Below, piece after piece: positions 20,954 to 31,660 of a DNA stretch of 64,000 nt; positions within the stretch are counted from its first letter, which is position 1; each line of letters starts with the position of its first letter. The translations under genes and the position numbers were made by a program. Location: positions 622,001 through 686,000 of the forward strand of contig NC_087073.1 in NCBI RefSeq assembly GCF_026151205.1. The letters are read 5' to 3'. The notes beneath the pieces were generated by a model that did not search any database, had not been told where the DNA came from, and was given only the letters and a program-made list of their open reading frames with translations. Origin of the DNA: Bolinopsis microptera (taxonomy: Eukaryota > Ctenophora > Tentaculata > Lobata > Bolinopsidae).

Positions 20954-23900
20954 GAGGTCAAGGAGATGGTTCCTTAAGATTACATTTGATTCTAAGATAT
21001 GACATGTTCTCGAGGTCAAGGAGATGGTTCCTTAAGATTACATTTGATTTTAGGATATGACATGTTCTCGAGGTCAAGGAGATGGTTCCTTAAGATTACA
21101 TTTGATTCTAGGATATGACATGTTCTCGAGGTCAAGGAGATGGTTCCTTAAGATTACATTTGATTCTAGGATATGACATGTTCTCGAGGTCAAGGAGATG
21201 GTTCCTTAAGATCACATTTGATTCTAGGATATGGCATGTTCTCGAGGTCAAGGAGATGGTTCCTTAAGATTACATTTGATTCTAGGATATGACATGTTCT
21301 CGAGGTCAAGGAGATGGTTCCTTAAGATTACATTTGATTCTAGGATATGACATGTTCTCGATGTCAAGGAGATGATTCCTTAAGATTACATTTGATTCTA
21401 GGATATGACATGTTCTCGAGGTCAAGGAGATGGTTCCTTAAGATTACATTTGATTCTAGGATATGACATGTTCTCGAGGTCAAGGAGATGGTTCCTTAAG
21501 ATTACATTTGATTCTAGGATATGACATGTTCTCGAGGTCAAGGAGATGGTTCCTTAAGATTACATTTGATTCTAGGATATGACATGTTCTCGAGGTCAAG
21601 GAGATGGTTCCTTAAGATTACATTTGATTTTAGGATATGACATGTTCTCGAGGTCAAGGAGATGGTTCCTTAAGATTACATTTGATTCTAGGATATGACA
21701 TGTTCTCGAGGTCAAGGAGATGGTTCCTTAAGATTACATTTGATTCTAGGATATGACATGTTCTCGAGGTCAAGGAGATGATTCCTTAAGATTACATTTG
21801 ATTCTAGGATATGACATGTTCTCGAGGTCAAGGAGATGGTTCCTTAAGATTACATTTGATTCTAGGATATGACATGTTCTCGAGGTCAAGGAGATGGTTC
21901 CTTAAAATTACATTTGATTCTAGGATATGACATGTTCTCGAGGTCAAGGAGATGGTTCCTTAAGATTACATTTGATTCTAGGATATAACATGTTCTCGAG
22001 GTCAAGGAGATGGTTCCTTAAGATTACATTTGATTCTAGGATATGACATGTTCTCGAGGTCAAGGAGATGGTTCCTTAAGATTACATTTGATTCTAGGAT
22101 ATGACATGTTCTCGAGGTCAAGGAGATGGTTCCTTAAGATTACATTTGATTCTAGGATATAACATGTTCTCGAGGTCAAGGAGATGGTTCCTTAAGATTA
22201 CATTTGATTCTAGGATATGACATGTTCTCGAGGTCAAGGAGATGGTACCTTAAGATTACATTTGATTCTAGGATATGACATGTTCTCGAGGTCAAGGAGA
22301 TGGTACCTTAAGATTACATTTGATTCTAGGATATAACATGTTCTCGAGGTCAAGGAGATGGTTCCTTAAGATTACATTTGATTCTAGGATATGACATGTT
22401 CTCGAGGTCAAGGAGATGGTTCCTTAAGATTACATTTGATTCTAGGATATGACATGTTTTCGAGGTCAAGGAGATGGTTCCTTAAGATTACATTTGATTC
22501 TAGGATATGACATGTTCTCGAGGTCAAGGAGATGGTTCCTTAAGATTACATTTGATTCTAGGATATGACATGTTCTCGAGGTCAAGGAGATGGTACCTTA
22601 AGATTACATTTGATTCTAGGATATGAAATGTTCTCGAGGTCAAGGAGATGGTTCCTTAAGATTACATTTGATTCTAGGATATGACATGTTCTCGAGGTCA
22701 AGGAGATGGTTCCTTAAGATTACATTTGATTCTAGGATATGACATGTTCTTGAGGTCAAGGAGATGGTTCCTTAAGATTACATTTGATTCTAGGATATGA
22801 CATGTTCTTGAGGTCAAGGAGATGGTTCCTTAAGATTACATTTGATTCTAGGATATGACATGTTCTTGAGGTCAAGGAGATGGTTCCTTAAGATTACATT
22901 TGATTTTAGGATATGACATGTTCTCGAGGTCAAGGAGATGGTTCCTTAAGATTACATTTGATTCTAGGATATGACATGTTCTCGAGGTCAAGGAGATGGT
23001 TCCTTAAGATTACATTTGATTCTAGGATATAACATGTTCTCGAGGTCAAGGAGATGGTTCCTTAAGATTACATTTGATTCTAGGATATGACATGTTCTCG
23101 AGGTCAAGGAGATGGTTCCTTAAGATTACATTTGATTCTAGGATATGACATGTTCTCGAGGTCAAGGAGATGGTTCCTTAAGATTACATTTGATTCTAGG
23201 ATATGACATGTTCTCGAGGTCAAGGAGATGGTTCCTTAAGATTACATTTGATTCTAGGATATAACATGTTCTCGAGGTCAAGGAGATGGTTCCTTAAGAT
23301 TACATTTGATTCTAGGATATGACATGTTCTTGAGGTCAAGGAGATGGTTCCTTAAGATTACATTTGATTTTAGGATATGACATGTTCTCGAGGTCAAGGA
23401 GATGTTTCCTTAAGATTACATTTGATTCTAGGATATGACATGTTCTCGAGGTCAAGGAGATGGTTCCTTAAGATTACATTTGATTCTAGGATATGACATG
23501 TTCTCGAGGTCAAGGAGATGGTTCCTTAAGATTACATTTGATTCTAGGATATGACATGTTCTCGAGGTCAAGGAGATGGTTCCTTAAGATTACATTTGAT
23601 TCTAGGATATGACATGTTCTCGAGGTCAAGGAGATGGTTCCTTAAGATTACATTTGATTCTAGGATATGACATGTTCTCGAGGTCAAGGAGATGGTTCCT
23701 TAAGATTACATTTGATTCTAGGATATGACATGTTCTCGAGGTCAAGGAGATGGTTCCTTAAGATTACATTTGATTCTAGGATATGACATGTTCTCGAGGT
23801 CAAGGAGATGGTTCCTTAAGATTACATTTGATTCTAGGATATGACATGTTCTCGAGGTCAAGGAGATGGTTCCTTAAGATTACATTTGATTCTAGGATAT

Positions 23901-24832
23901 AACATGTTCTCGAGGTCAAGGAGATGGTTCCTTAAGATTACATTTGATTCTAGGATATGACATGTTCTCGAGGTCAAGGAGATGGTTCCTTAAGATTACA
24001 TTTGATTCTAGGATATGACATGTTCTCGAGGTCAAGGAGATGGTTCCTTAAGATTACATTTGATTCTAGGATATGACATGTTCTCGAGGTCAAGGAGATG
24101 GTTCCTTAAGATTACATTTGATTCTAGGATATGACATGTTCTCGAGGTCAAGGAGATGGTTCCTTAAGATTACATTTGATTCTAGGATATGACATGTTCT
24201 CGAGGTCAAGGAGATGGTTCCTTAAGATTACATTTGATTCTAGGATATGACATGTTCTCGAGGTCAAGGAGATGGTTCCTTAAGATTACATTTGATTCTA
24301 GAATATGACATGTTCTCGAGGTCAAGGAGATGGTTCCTTAAGATTACATTTGATTCTAGGATATGACATGTTCTCGAGGTCAAGGAGATGGTTCCTTAAG
24401 ATTACATTTGATTCTAGGATATGACATGTTCTCGAGGTCAAGGAGATGGTTCCTTAAGATTACATTTGATTCTAGGATATGACATGTTCTCGAGGTCAAG
24501 GAGATGGTTCCTTAAGATTACATTTGATTCTAGAATATGACATGTTCTCGAGGTCAAGGAGAAGGTTCCTTAAGATTACATTTGATTCTAGGATATAACA
24601 TGTTCTCGAGGTCAAGGAGATGGTTCCTTAAGATTACATTTGATTCTAGGATATGAAATGTTCTCGAGGTCAAGGAGATGGTTCCTTAAGATTACATTTG
24701 ATTCTAGGATATGACATGTTCTCGAGGTCAAGGAGATGGTACCTTAAGATTACATTTGATTCTAGGATATGAAATGTTCTCGAGGTCAAGGAGATGGTTC
24801 CTTAAGATTACATTCGATTTTAGGATATGACA
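20954..24832 (+). repeat. 58-bp minisatellite, array 1 (about 67 copies)
   Basis: A 58-bp unit containing GAGGTCAAGGAGATGGTTCC, TTAAGATTACATTTGATTCT and AGGATATGACATGTTCTC is repeated for 3.9 kb with few variants (atgaca/ataaca, gttcc/gtacc). Each unit has one AGGTCA half-site. The same family forms an array at 59,483-61,513 and a degraded inverted array at 33,350-34,150. There is no open frame of note, as 58 is not a multiple of 3. Confidence 0.97.
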
Positions 24833-25296
24833 AGGAATACAATACAATACATGACATCTAGCCGAATGAACCTCGGTGCAAATTTTGTAATCATTAAATC
24901 ACATACACCATATATATGTGATTTATATGTCCGCTTTATGCTTTCAATTTTCGAATAAAATGTGTATCTTCACTATAAGTCTTGTTTGTTACAAAATACA
25001 GTACTTTTAGTTCAATTCGCTAAATTTTTCTAAAGATTGAACTTTCGTTTTGTGTTAATGACTAAATGACTGATATCCCCCCCCCCCCCCCCCTGTTATC
25101 AACAAATTATCAATGGCCGCAAAGTAGACAGAATCTTATAAGATTCCATCTTAATTAGGAACGAGAATAGATTTTGATCGTACAATGTAGGTACTTTTTG
25201 AAAACTGACTAAGGGCGTTTGAATTTAGAAAAATTCATTTTGATAACTCTCTTCCCCCCCCCCCCACCCCAAACCATCTACTAACAGCGAACTCAC
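24833..25296. other. Flank between 58-bp array and acidic-protein exon
   Basis: Non-coding and AT-rich, with a poly-C run at about 25,078-25,093 and another before 25,265. It aligns with 61,514-62,004 and, inverted, with 32,880-33,350. Confidence 0.6.
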
Positions 25297-25800
25297 CAGA
25301 CTGTAAGGAAGCATTTCTAATTTCGTCTGCTATTTTTGCTTTCTTTTGTAGACTAGACTCATTATCCTCATCATCCTCTTCTTTCTCTTCTTCATCTTCT
25401 TTCTCTTCTTCATCTACTTCCTCTTCTTCCTCTTCTTCCTTTTCTTCCCGGATCACTAACTCGTTTCTAACTCGACCAGGGGGCGATATCCCTGGACTGT
25501 TCCTTTCTTCAATTGTCTTTAACTCCGCATCCACTAAAAGTATAAAAACAATAAACATCAAACTTCTGTACTGATTGTTCTATCGAATATGTTTAAAAAC
25601 ATATTCAACTGTTTCACATAAGACGATTTTAAAAATATCACAATGAGAGTTGGGGTTGATGAAGAAGTACCTCTGCCAATGTTGCTGTCTTGAATTAAGT
25701 TGTGTGTGTCTGAGTCAGCTGAGTCTGTATCCCCAGTGTAGTCGCTCTGTGTATCTTCTCCGTCAGTGCGGGACGAGTACTGAGGTGGGTTTAAGTAGTA
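25297..25800 (-). CDS. Two exons of an acidic, low-complexity protein, copy A
   Basis: The upstream exon (about 25,671-25,800, minus strand) encodes YSSRTDGEDTQSDYTGDTDS...HNLIQDSNIGR and ends in phase 1 at a GTACTT donor. The next (25,297-25,533) starts after TTTTAG with VDAELKTIEERNSPGISPPG, then a long Glu/Lys/Asp run and SSLQKKAKIADEIRNASLQS, ending at donor GTGAGT. The same exons occur at 62,005-62,532 with a different acidic-run length. The protein is soluble and highly charged. Its start and end are not seen, and I do not recognise it. On the 5' side the exon runs into the tail of the LINE at 25,873. Confidence 0.6.
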
Positions 25801-26412
25801 GTAACTATGGTAACTAGTAGTGTAACTATAGCAACAGTGCGGGACGAGTACTGAAGTAGGTTTAAGTAGTAGATTTTTTTTTTATTTCAAAATTCAAATA
25901 AACTTTACATCAATGTATTACAGTTATATTCAATAAAAAGACCACAATATCTCCTGTGAAGCAAAAACATGGAAAAAGAGAGCTAGAAAAATATTCATGA
26001 TACTCAACACTACCAGACTCAGCTGGAGTGAGAAACAATATGTAAAAACATCAAGGTAAAATTTATTTCGGCTGAACCAAAACACGGTGGCAAGACCATA
26101 ATTACATTGGTGCCGACCCTACATAAAATCATTAATAAATAATCAAGAGAACAAATTTAAATGTATACGATACCTTCTTGCTACTACTCCACAAACTTAC
26201 ACGACATAACAACAAAATAACATAATTAAATAATATTATAATAGAACAATCTATAATCTAGCCACTCACGTACTGCGTGACGCGCCATTGTTTCGGGTTG
26301 TTTCATAAGAGTAAAAACGGCGCGTTCTACTGCAGGTGCGAGGGGCAAATTATAGAGAGTATGACATTCATAAAGTAAAATATATATATAATAATATTCC
26401 ATGATGGGCTGT

Positions 26413-29400
26413 CTAATCAGGCCAGCATACGTCAGAAGACCAGAGAAATTCAGTTAGCTTTGTTTTGAAAATAGAAATTTTCTCAGTCTGTCTAACATAG
26501 GCTGGCAGTGCATTCCACAGAAGCATTGTTCTATAAAAGAAGCTGTTTCTGAAACTATCGCAGTTTGGTACAATAGAGCAGGTATATGTGCTGGTGTCAA
26601 GTCCTTCAATGACTGATGCCGTGCTCCTTGTGTACCTCATTGTTTCAGCTTCAACAACAGTAATATATTCAGGTAGAGATATACTTACCAAATCATTTAC
26701 TATTTTATAGAAGAGCGTAATTGAATTATGGATGAACTTAGATCTAATGGGTAGAATTTTAAGCCCCTTCTGCTTCTCATAGAATACAATATCACTATAA
26801 TGATCAAACTGTTGTCCATTGATCCATTTGATCGCTCTTTTCTGGATTGCCTCAAACTTCGACATGTGTGTCGATCGCTGAGGACACCATATAACTGAGC
26901 AATGTTCAAAGATTGATCTTACAATGGTAAGGTAGAAAGCCCTCTTTTGGCGTTTATCCATGGTAAAATGACAGGTTCTCTTTAAGAGCCCAAGCTTCGA
27001 GCTTGCTTTAGATATCAATTGATCACAATGTGCACCCCACAGAAACCTGTTGTTCATTATTACACCAAGATCTGTATGGGATGCCACATAATCAATTATG
27101 ACTTCATTAAGATTATACCAATAAATATTAAAAGGAAGATTGTCTAATACATTTCTTTGCAGAGTTACAGATAACACCTTACACTTAGAAGGGTGAAAAG
27201 TCATTTTGTTATCGATTGACCAGGCAAACAACCTGTCTATATCTCCTTGGAGAATATAGTGGTCTTCAAAGCATTCGATGACCCTCCAAATTTTGGTGTC
27301 ATCTGCATACAATGCTACATTTGTATCCTCCGAAACACACGAGAACATGTCGTTGATGAATAGAACAAACAGAAGTGGTCCCAGAATAGATCCCTGGGGC
27401 ACTCCTGATTGCACGGGAAGCATGCTTGAGACAGCTCCGCCTACAACAACCTGCTGTCGTCTGTCTTGTAAATACGACTTTAAAAATCTAAGCATCAGAC
27501 CATCAATACCATATACATTTTTTAGCTTGCGAAGGATTAAGTCATGTGATACACTGTCAAATGCCTTAGCAAAATCAAAATAAACAATGTCGGATCTTGA
27601 CTTATTGTTCAGGGCCAGTGCAAGGTTGTCTGTGAATGGGACCATCTGGGTAGTGCAAGACTTCCCATTCACAAAACCGTGTTGTCTACAGTCGATTAAC
27701 CCTTCACAAGCTGCGAGCAACTCTTTCGAAATACAACGTTCAAAAACTTTCATAACTAAGCATGTCAGTGAGATGGGTCTGTAATTTTCAACAGATCCTT
27801 TTTCACCCTTCTTGTGTACCGGAACAACAGAAGCAAGCTTCCATTCCTCCGGCACACATCCAGTCACAAAAGAGCTGTTGAAAATAATGGTTAGAGGCTT
27901 TGCAAGAGTGCTCGCACAATTTTTTAACACAGTGCCATGGATACCATCTGGACCTGCGGCTTTACCCGGTTTAACCCCTTTCAAAATTAACAAAACATCC
28001 AACACGTGAAATCTCAAATCCATAAAATTGTTACTGGAGCTCATGTCGATGTCAATGTCATATGAGCTACTTGAGGAGAATTGTTGATAGAAGTATTCAT
28101 TGAATAAGCTAGCCTGTTCAACTGGTGTGTTCCTAAAACGATCACCGTATCGGACCGTTTCAGGTATCCTAGTCGACTTAGACTTTGATTTCACGTGTGT
28201 CCAAAACTTTTTGGAAATAAGGGCAGAATCAGAATCATCTTCGACACTGAGTCTCATCTTTTCGTTCATTATGCGTTTAAAATCTTTGCGGTACTGACGG
28301 AACTTTTCAAGATCAGACTCATTGCCAGATTCATTAGCCTTTTCTCTCCATTTCTCTTTATCTCTCAGAACCCTATCACAATCAGAGTCATACCAAGGCG
28401 GCTGAAACTCACACTTAACATTTTTTTTCTTTGGGATATATTCATTGCAGAGTTTAATCAGACCATCTTTGAAAAGAGGCCAGGAAATGTGTGGATCATG
28501 AGACCCAGCCACATTATCCCAATTGACCCGCCTCAGAGCAAAGTTCAAGCCGTCCCAATTGGCTTTGGTATAGTTATATACTTTGCGTTTAGGAGACTTT
28601 CTGCGGCTGACATTGAAGTTTATCCCAAAGTTGATACCAAAGTGGTCAGATAAGCACGCCTCATTATGATCCAGTATTTTTAAATTGGTAATAATATTAG
28701 GGACATTTGTGAACAGTAAATCAAGCACATTCCCTGCTTTATGTGTAGGTTCATTAATTAGTTGAGTGTGTCCTAGGTCACCAGTAAGGAAATCCAGGAA
28801 GCCATTTTGCAGTTCACAGGATGTCTCACCAGCAGGCCAAGAAACACAGTTCAAATTCATATCTCCTATTAAAACATGCTTGTCAATCTTCTTTTTTAAG
28901 GCAAGAGTTCTAAAATAATTAGAAAATTCCACGTAATTGTCGTCGCTTAAAGTCCCCACTCTATAAAAAGTCGAGATACACAACTTTCTACCAGTCGGAA
29001 GCTTTAAGACAACAGACAATAACTCAGCTTGAGCTTTCACTACAGCTATCCTAGTACTAGTAACATCTAGATCAAATCTATGAGCTATTAAGACTCCACC
29101 CCCGTTTTTTCTAAACCTCTTAGGTCGTTCAGGATCCCATGGATGAGTTTTGAGGGACCTGTCCAGCCTAAAGATTTTATAACCAGAAGGTAAAATCTCA
29201 CTATCCAATATTGACTTTTTCAGCCAAGTCTCATTTAAAATAACAATATCAGGTTTGTTTGTATACAAAAAACCATGTAGTTCATGTACTTTCGTCATGT
29301 TAAGTGGTGGGTTAACTGACGCAAGGTCACGAGTGTTAATTAGACCTTGTACATTGTTATAAAAAACAGATATAGGCTTTTTCCCAGGTCCTGGATTTAA

Positions 29401-29892
29401 AAGTGACGTGTTACATATAATAAGCAATATTAGGTTCAGGGAGAAAGTGTAGATAACCAGAGCAGTAAGAACACCAATCCATCTCAGAAAGAATTGGAAT
29501 GATCTTCTCAGAGCAGATGATTTACGACACTTTAAATAATAATATCCTTTATCAAAATATCTCAGAATAAATGCTGTCATAATTATTAGGAAATACAGGT
29601 TAATACTACTATAAAGGCTGGGAAGATTACCAGGTCTACCAATATGACTAATATTCTTTAATCCACTGTCCACACGTGTTGATAGATCCAACGAAATAAC
29701 AATAATAAATAACAAAATATACAGATATAAAATTAGTGAACTGACAAATAATCCAATGGGTGAACATAACTGGGACAACACAGACACGTAGCAGACTTTT
29801 CTTTTACCACAAACTTTTCGAACAACAGAATTAAACTTTCCAGTGCATATGCGGTGTTGCTGGTCATTTATTCCCATGTGTAGCAATGTCAC
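26413..29892 (-). CDS. LINE ORF2: APE endonuclease and reverse transcriptase
   Basis: 1159 codons, intact. Residues ~45-70, 95-112 and 135-161 are hydrophobic, membrane-like segments, followed by NPGP at 166-169 and the endonuclease start ISVFYNNVQGL. The APE endonuclease (~174-425) keeps NETW (Glu221), GDMN (Asp344, Asn346) and SDH (415-417). The reverse transcriptase (~635-900) has GPDGI, YRPISLT, FDFAKAFDS (772-780), VPQGSILGPLLF (831-842) and YADD at 862-865. The C-terminal region has HCSVIWCPQRS and FYRTMLLWNALP, as in related CR1-like fragments here. The protein would nick target DNA and copy the element RNA. It is about the usual length for CR1 ORF2 plus an unusual N-terminal hydrophobic extension. 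Confidence 0.93.
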   Translation of the reverse strand: MTLLHMGINDQQHRICTGKFNSVVRKVCGKRKVCYVSVLSQLCSPIGLFVSSLILYLYILLFIIVISLDLSTRVDSGLKNISHIGRPGNLPSLYSSINLYFLIIMTAFILRYFDKGYYYLKCRKSSALRRSFQFFLRWIGVLTALVIYTFSLNLILLIICNTSLLNPGPGKKPISVFYNNVQGLINTRDLASVNPPLNMTKVHELHGFLYTNKPDIVILNETWLKKSILDSEILPSGYKIFRLDRSLKTHPWDPERPKRFRKNGGGVLIAHRFDLDVTSTRIAVVKAQAELLSVVLKLPTGRKLCISTFYRVGTLSDDNYVEFSNYFRTLALKKKIDKHVLIGDMNLNCVSWPAGETSCELQNGFLDFLTGDLGHTQLINEPTHKAGNVLDLLFTNVPNIITNLKILDHNEACLSDHFGINFGINFNVSRRKSPKRKVYNYTKANWDGLNFALRRVNWDNVAGSHDPHISWPLFKDGLIKLCNEYIPKKKNVKCEFQPPWYDSDCDRVLRDKEKWREKANESGNESDLEKFRQYRKDFKRIMNEKMRLSVEDDSDSALISKKFWTHVKSKSKSTRIPETVRYGDRFRNTPVEQASLFNEYFYQQFSSSSSYDIDIDMSSSNNFMDLRFHVLDVLLILKGVKPGKAAGPDGIHGTVLKNCASTLAKPLTIIFNSSFVTGCVPEEWKLASVVPVHKKGEKGSVENYRPISLTCLVMKVFERCISKELLAACEGLIDCRQHGFVNGKSCTTQMVPFTDNLALALNNKSRSDIVYFDFAKAFDSVSHDLILRKLKNVYGIDGLMLRFLKSYLQDRRQQVVVGGAVSSMLPVQSGVPQGSILGPLLFVLFINDMFSCVSEDTNVALYADDTKIWRVIECFEDHYILQGDIDRLFAWSIDNKMTFHPSKCKVLSVTLQRNVLDNLPFNIYWYNLNEVIIDYVASHTDLGVIMNNRFLWGAHCDQLISKASSKLGLLKRTCHFTMDKRQKRAFYLTIVRSIFEHCSVIWCPQRSTHMSKFEAIQKRAIKWINGQQFDHYSDIVFYEKQKGLKILPIRSKFIHNSITLFYKIVNDLVSISLPEYITVVEAETMRYTRSTASVIEGLDTSTYTCSIVPNCDSFRNSFFYRTMLLWNALPAYVRQTEKISIFKTKLTEFLWSSDVCWPD

Positions 29893-29994
29893 GGTTGTGT
29901 TTTACCCAGGTGTATCTATCACTCAAAATTCACTTTTTAATACATCATCTAAATAATTTATGTAACAAATATGAATCATACTTAAATACCAATC

Positions 29995-31527
29995 TCAGTA
30001 ACCCAACGGATTAAACCATGTTGAGTGAATGAGAAAGATATAGTGTCTTGCTAACACACCCATACCCCTAGCATTGGGGTGAATATCCCACTTCTTGGAT
30101 TCCAAACTATACTTAGGAAATAACTGGTAGTTCCTGCCGCCCCATGAACTAAGGAAACTACTAAAGACATCGAGGTAAAATAATTTAAATTTGGAACAAA
30201 GACTAAAGAGTAGTTTGTTCATAGAGACCACGTTTTGTTCTCCCTTGGGGTTACCGTTAGCAGGTATAGGGAGGAGGGACTGGACAAAGATCTTTGCTGA
30301 AGGAGCTAAGGATTTAATTTTTGACATAAAGTTCTGCAGAGGGCTTTTAAGGTGTAATATGCCAGTCTGACAGTATCGAATGTCGTTAGTCCCTACACAC
30401 ACAAACAGTTTCTTAATCTCTAGATCAGGGTGGTCTCTCACAAATTGCTCGATTGAGTGTAATACAGCATCAATCTTGCGACCACCCTTGGCGACTTTGA
30501 AAACTGTCTGTTTACCCTTGGCCAGTTTTTCAATATCCAGTCGCTCAAAATATGAATCTCCAGCGAGAAGTATGATCTTCTTCTTAGGGGGGGCTGAATG
30601 GAGGTCAGTGTTAGGAGGAAGATGTTGAGGAGGAGTAGAAGGATGATGAGGAGTAGAAGGATGATGAGGAGTAGGAGGATGATGAGGAGTAGGAGGATGA
30701 TGAGGAGAAGGAGAGGAAAGAGAAGATGTAGGAGTGTTGAGTGGGTCAGTTAGGTTCCTAAAGGAAAGACTGTATCTGACACCAGTCTCAAGGCCCGGAG
30801 GAACTCTATGCAGTAGTCTGGACTGACAGCCAGCCTTCATAATATTGAGAGACTGGTCTGTCGCAGGCACAGAGAATTCTGAGGGAGGAGGGGTACCTTT
30901 CCTGAGTGAGAGGTTGTTGTCGTTCCTTATAAAGTACAGTTCTCTTGCTGCACCGAACGACACCGTACAAATATCACTGTCCTGATCTATTAATGGTTCG
31001 TTGTCGTCGTGGTAGTTCAGGTTAGCTCCTTTGCAGGACATACAGCTGACTAAACAAGCAGTCATATTCCCAGAGGTGGCCTTATTGCCGTTGACAATGT
31101 TCATCAATTCAACAATCCTGGGGAACTGACTGATTGGTTGGGGCTTGTTGACCATCCTTCCATACTTGTAGGACTCAATGCGGGGACTCAGCCACAAGGT
31201 CTTTACTCTCGTTCCTCTTGTGCGAATCTTCATTGTTTTAAGTTCATCCAATACCCCATCAGCCAGGGGCTTTGGAAGGTCAAGCTGGACATGTTTAACA
31301 AGATCCGAAAACTTCTTAGGCTCAGGAGTTGAGGGATTAATAAAGGACTCTTCAGATGAGGTGAAAGGTGTCGGATGATCTTCTGGGAGGATATCGATGG
31401 CATCTTTAAATTCTTCTTCATCGTCATTAATGAGGGACAGAATGTGATTTTTCTGCTCCTGAGAGGCACTGAGAAGAAAATCAGTGATGAAGGAAGGTAG
31501 AAGTGGGGTTGGGAGAGTTTGCATCAA
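29995..31527 (-). CDS. LINE ORF1: AlkB-like 2OG/Fe(II) oxygenase plus SGNH hydrolase
   Basis: 510 codons, intact. Residues ~145-260 read like an AlkB-type dioxygenase: a HxD pair in NYHDDNE (His173, Asp175), SFGAARELYF after the first strands, LNIMKAGCQSRLLHRVP with the distal His240, and RYSLSFR (Arg251, Arg257) where 2-oxoglutarate would bind. A His/Pro linker (~275-300, PHHPPT repeats) follows. Residues ~315-505 are an SGNH/GDSL esterase-like domain with AGDS (323-325), GTND (379-382) and DIHPN (Asp481, His483). An esterase in ORF1 is known for CR1 elements; the oxygenase is read from motifs only and needs a profile search. The N-terminal ~140 residues are not recognised. Confidence 0.85.
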   Translation of the reverse strand: MMQTLPTPLLPSFITDFLLSASQEQKNHILSLINDDEEEFKDAIDILPEDHPTPFTSSEESFINPSTPEPKKFSDLVKHVQLDLPKPLADGVLDELKTMKIRTRGTRVKTLWLSPRIESYKYGRMVNKPQPISQFPRIVELMNIVNGNKATSGNMTACLVSCMSCKGANLNYHDDNEPLIDQDSDICTVSFGAARELYFIRNDNNLSLRKGTPPPSEFSVPATDQSLNIMKAGCQSRLLHRVPPGLETGVRYSLSFRNLTDPLNTPTSSLSSPSPHHPPTPHHPPTPHHPSTPHHPSTPPQHLPPNTDLHSAPPKKKIILLAGDSYFERLDIEKLAKGKQTVFKVAKGGRKIDAVLHSIEQFVRDHPDLEIKKLFVCVGTNDIRYCQTGILHLKSPLQNFMSKIKSLAPSAKIFVQSLLPIPANGNPKGEQNVVSMNKLLFSLCSKFKLFYLDVFSSFLSSWGGRNYQLFPKYSLESKKWDIHPNARGMGVLARHYIFLIHSTWFNPLGY

Positions 31528-31660
31528 TGGACAAAGTTACACCAGGTGATCAGGATGGCAATCGGGGTAATAGGCAGCAGTCACCAGACATTCCCCGTAA
31601 AATGGAATGTAACGGCCTGAAAATAGAGACGGGCAGAGGGGAGTAAAACTTATCTGGGGG

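Larger units (their letters stand above)
25873..31660 (-). mobile_element. Near full-length CR1-like LINE with two ORFs
   Basis: On the minus strand are a 5' leader (start not defined, beyond 31,527), ORF1 (31,527-29,995), a 102-bp gap, ORF2 (29,892-26,413), ~540 bp of 3' untranslated sequence and an A-rich tail at 25,873-25,884. Both ORFs are intact, so it may be recent. The tail joins GTTTAAGTAGTAG, the same base at which a different LINE is inserted in the paralogous locus (62,533). The 5' target duplication was not identified. Confidence 0.88.

Noticed and set aside
26700-28653. Plus-strand and frame-shifted small frames across the LINE ORF2
   Set aside because: Shadows of the intact 1159-codon minus-strand ORF.
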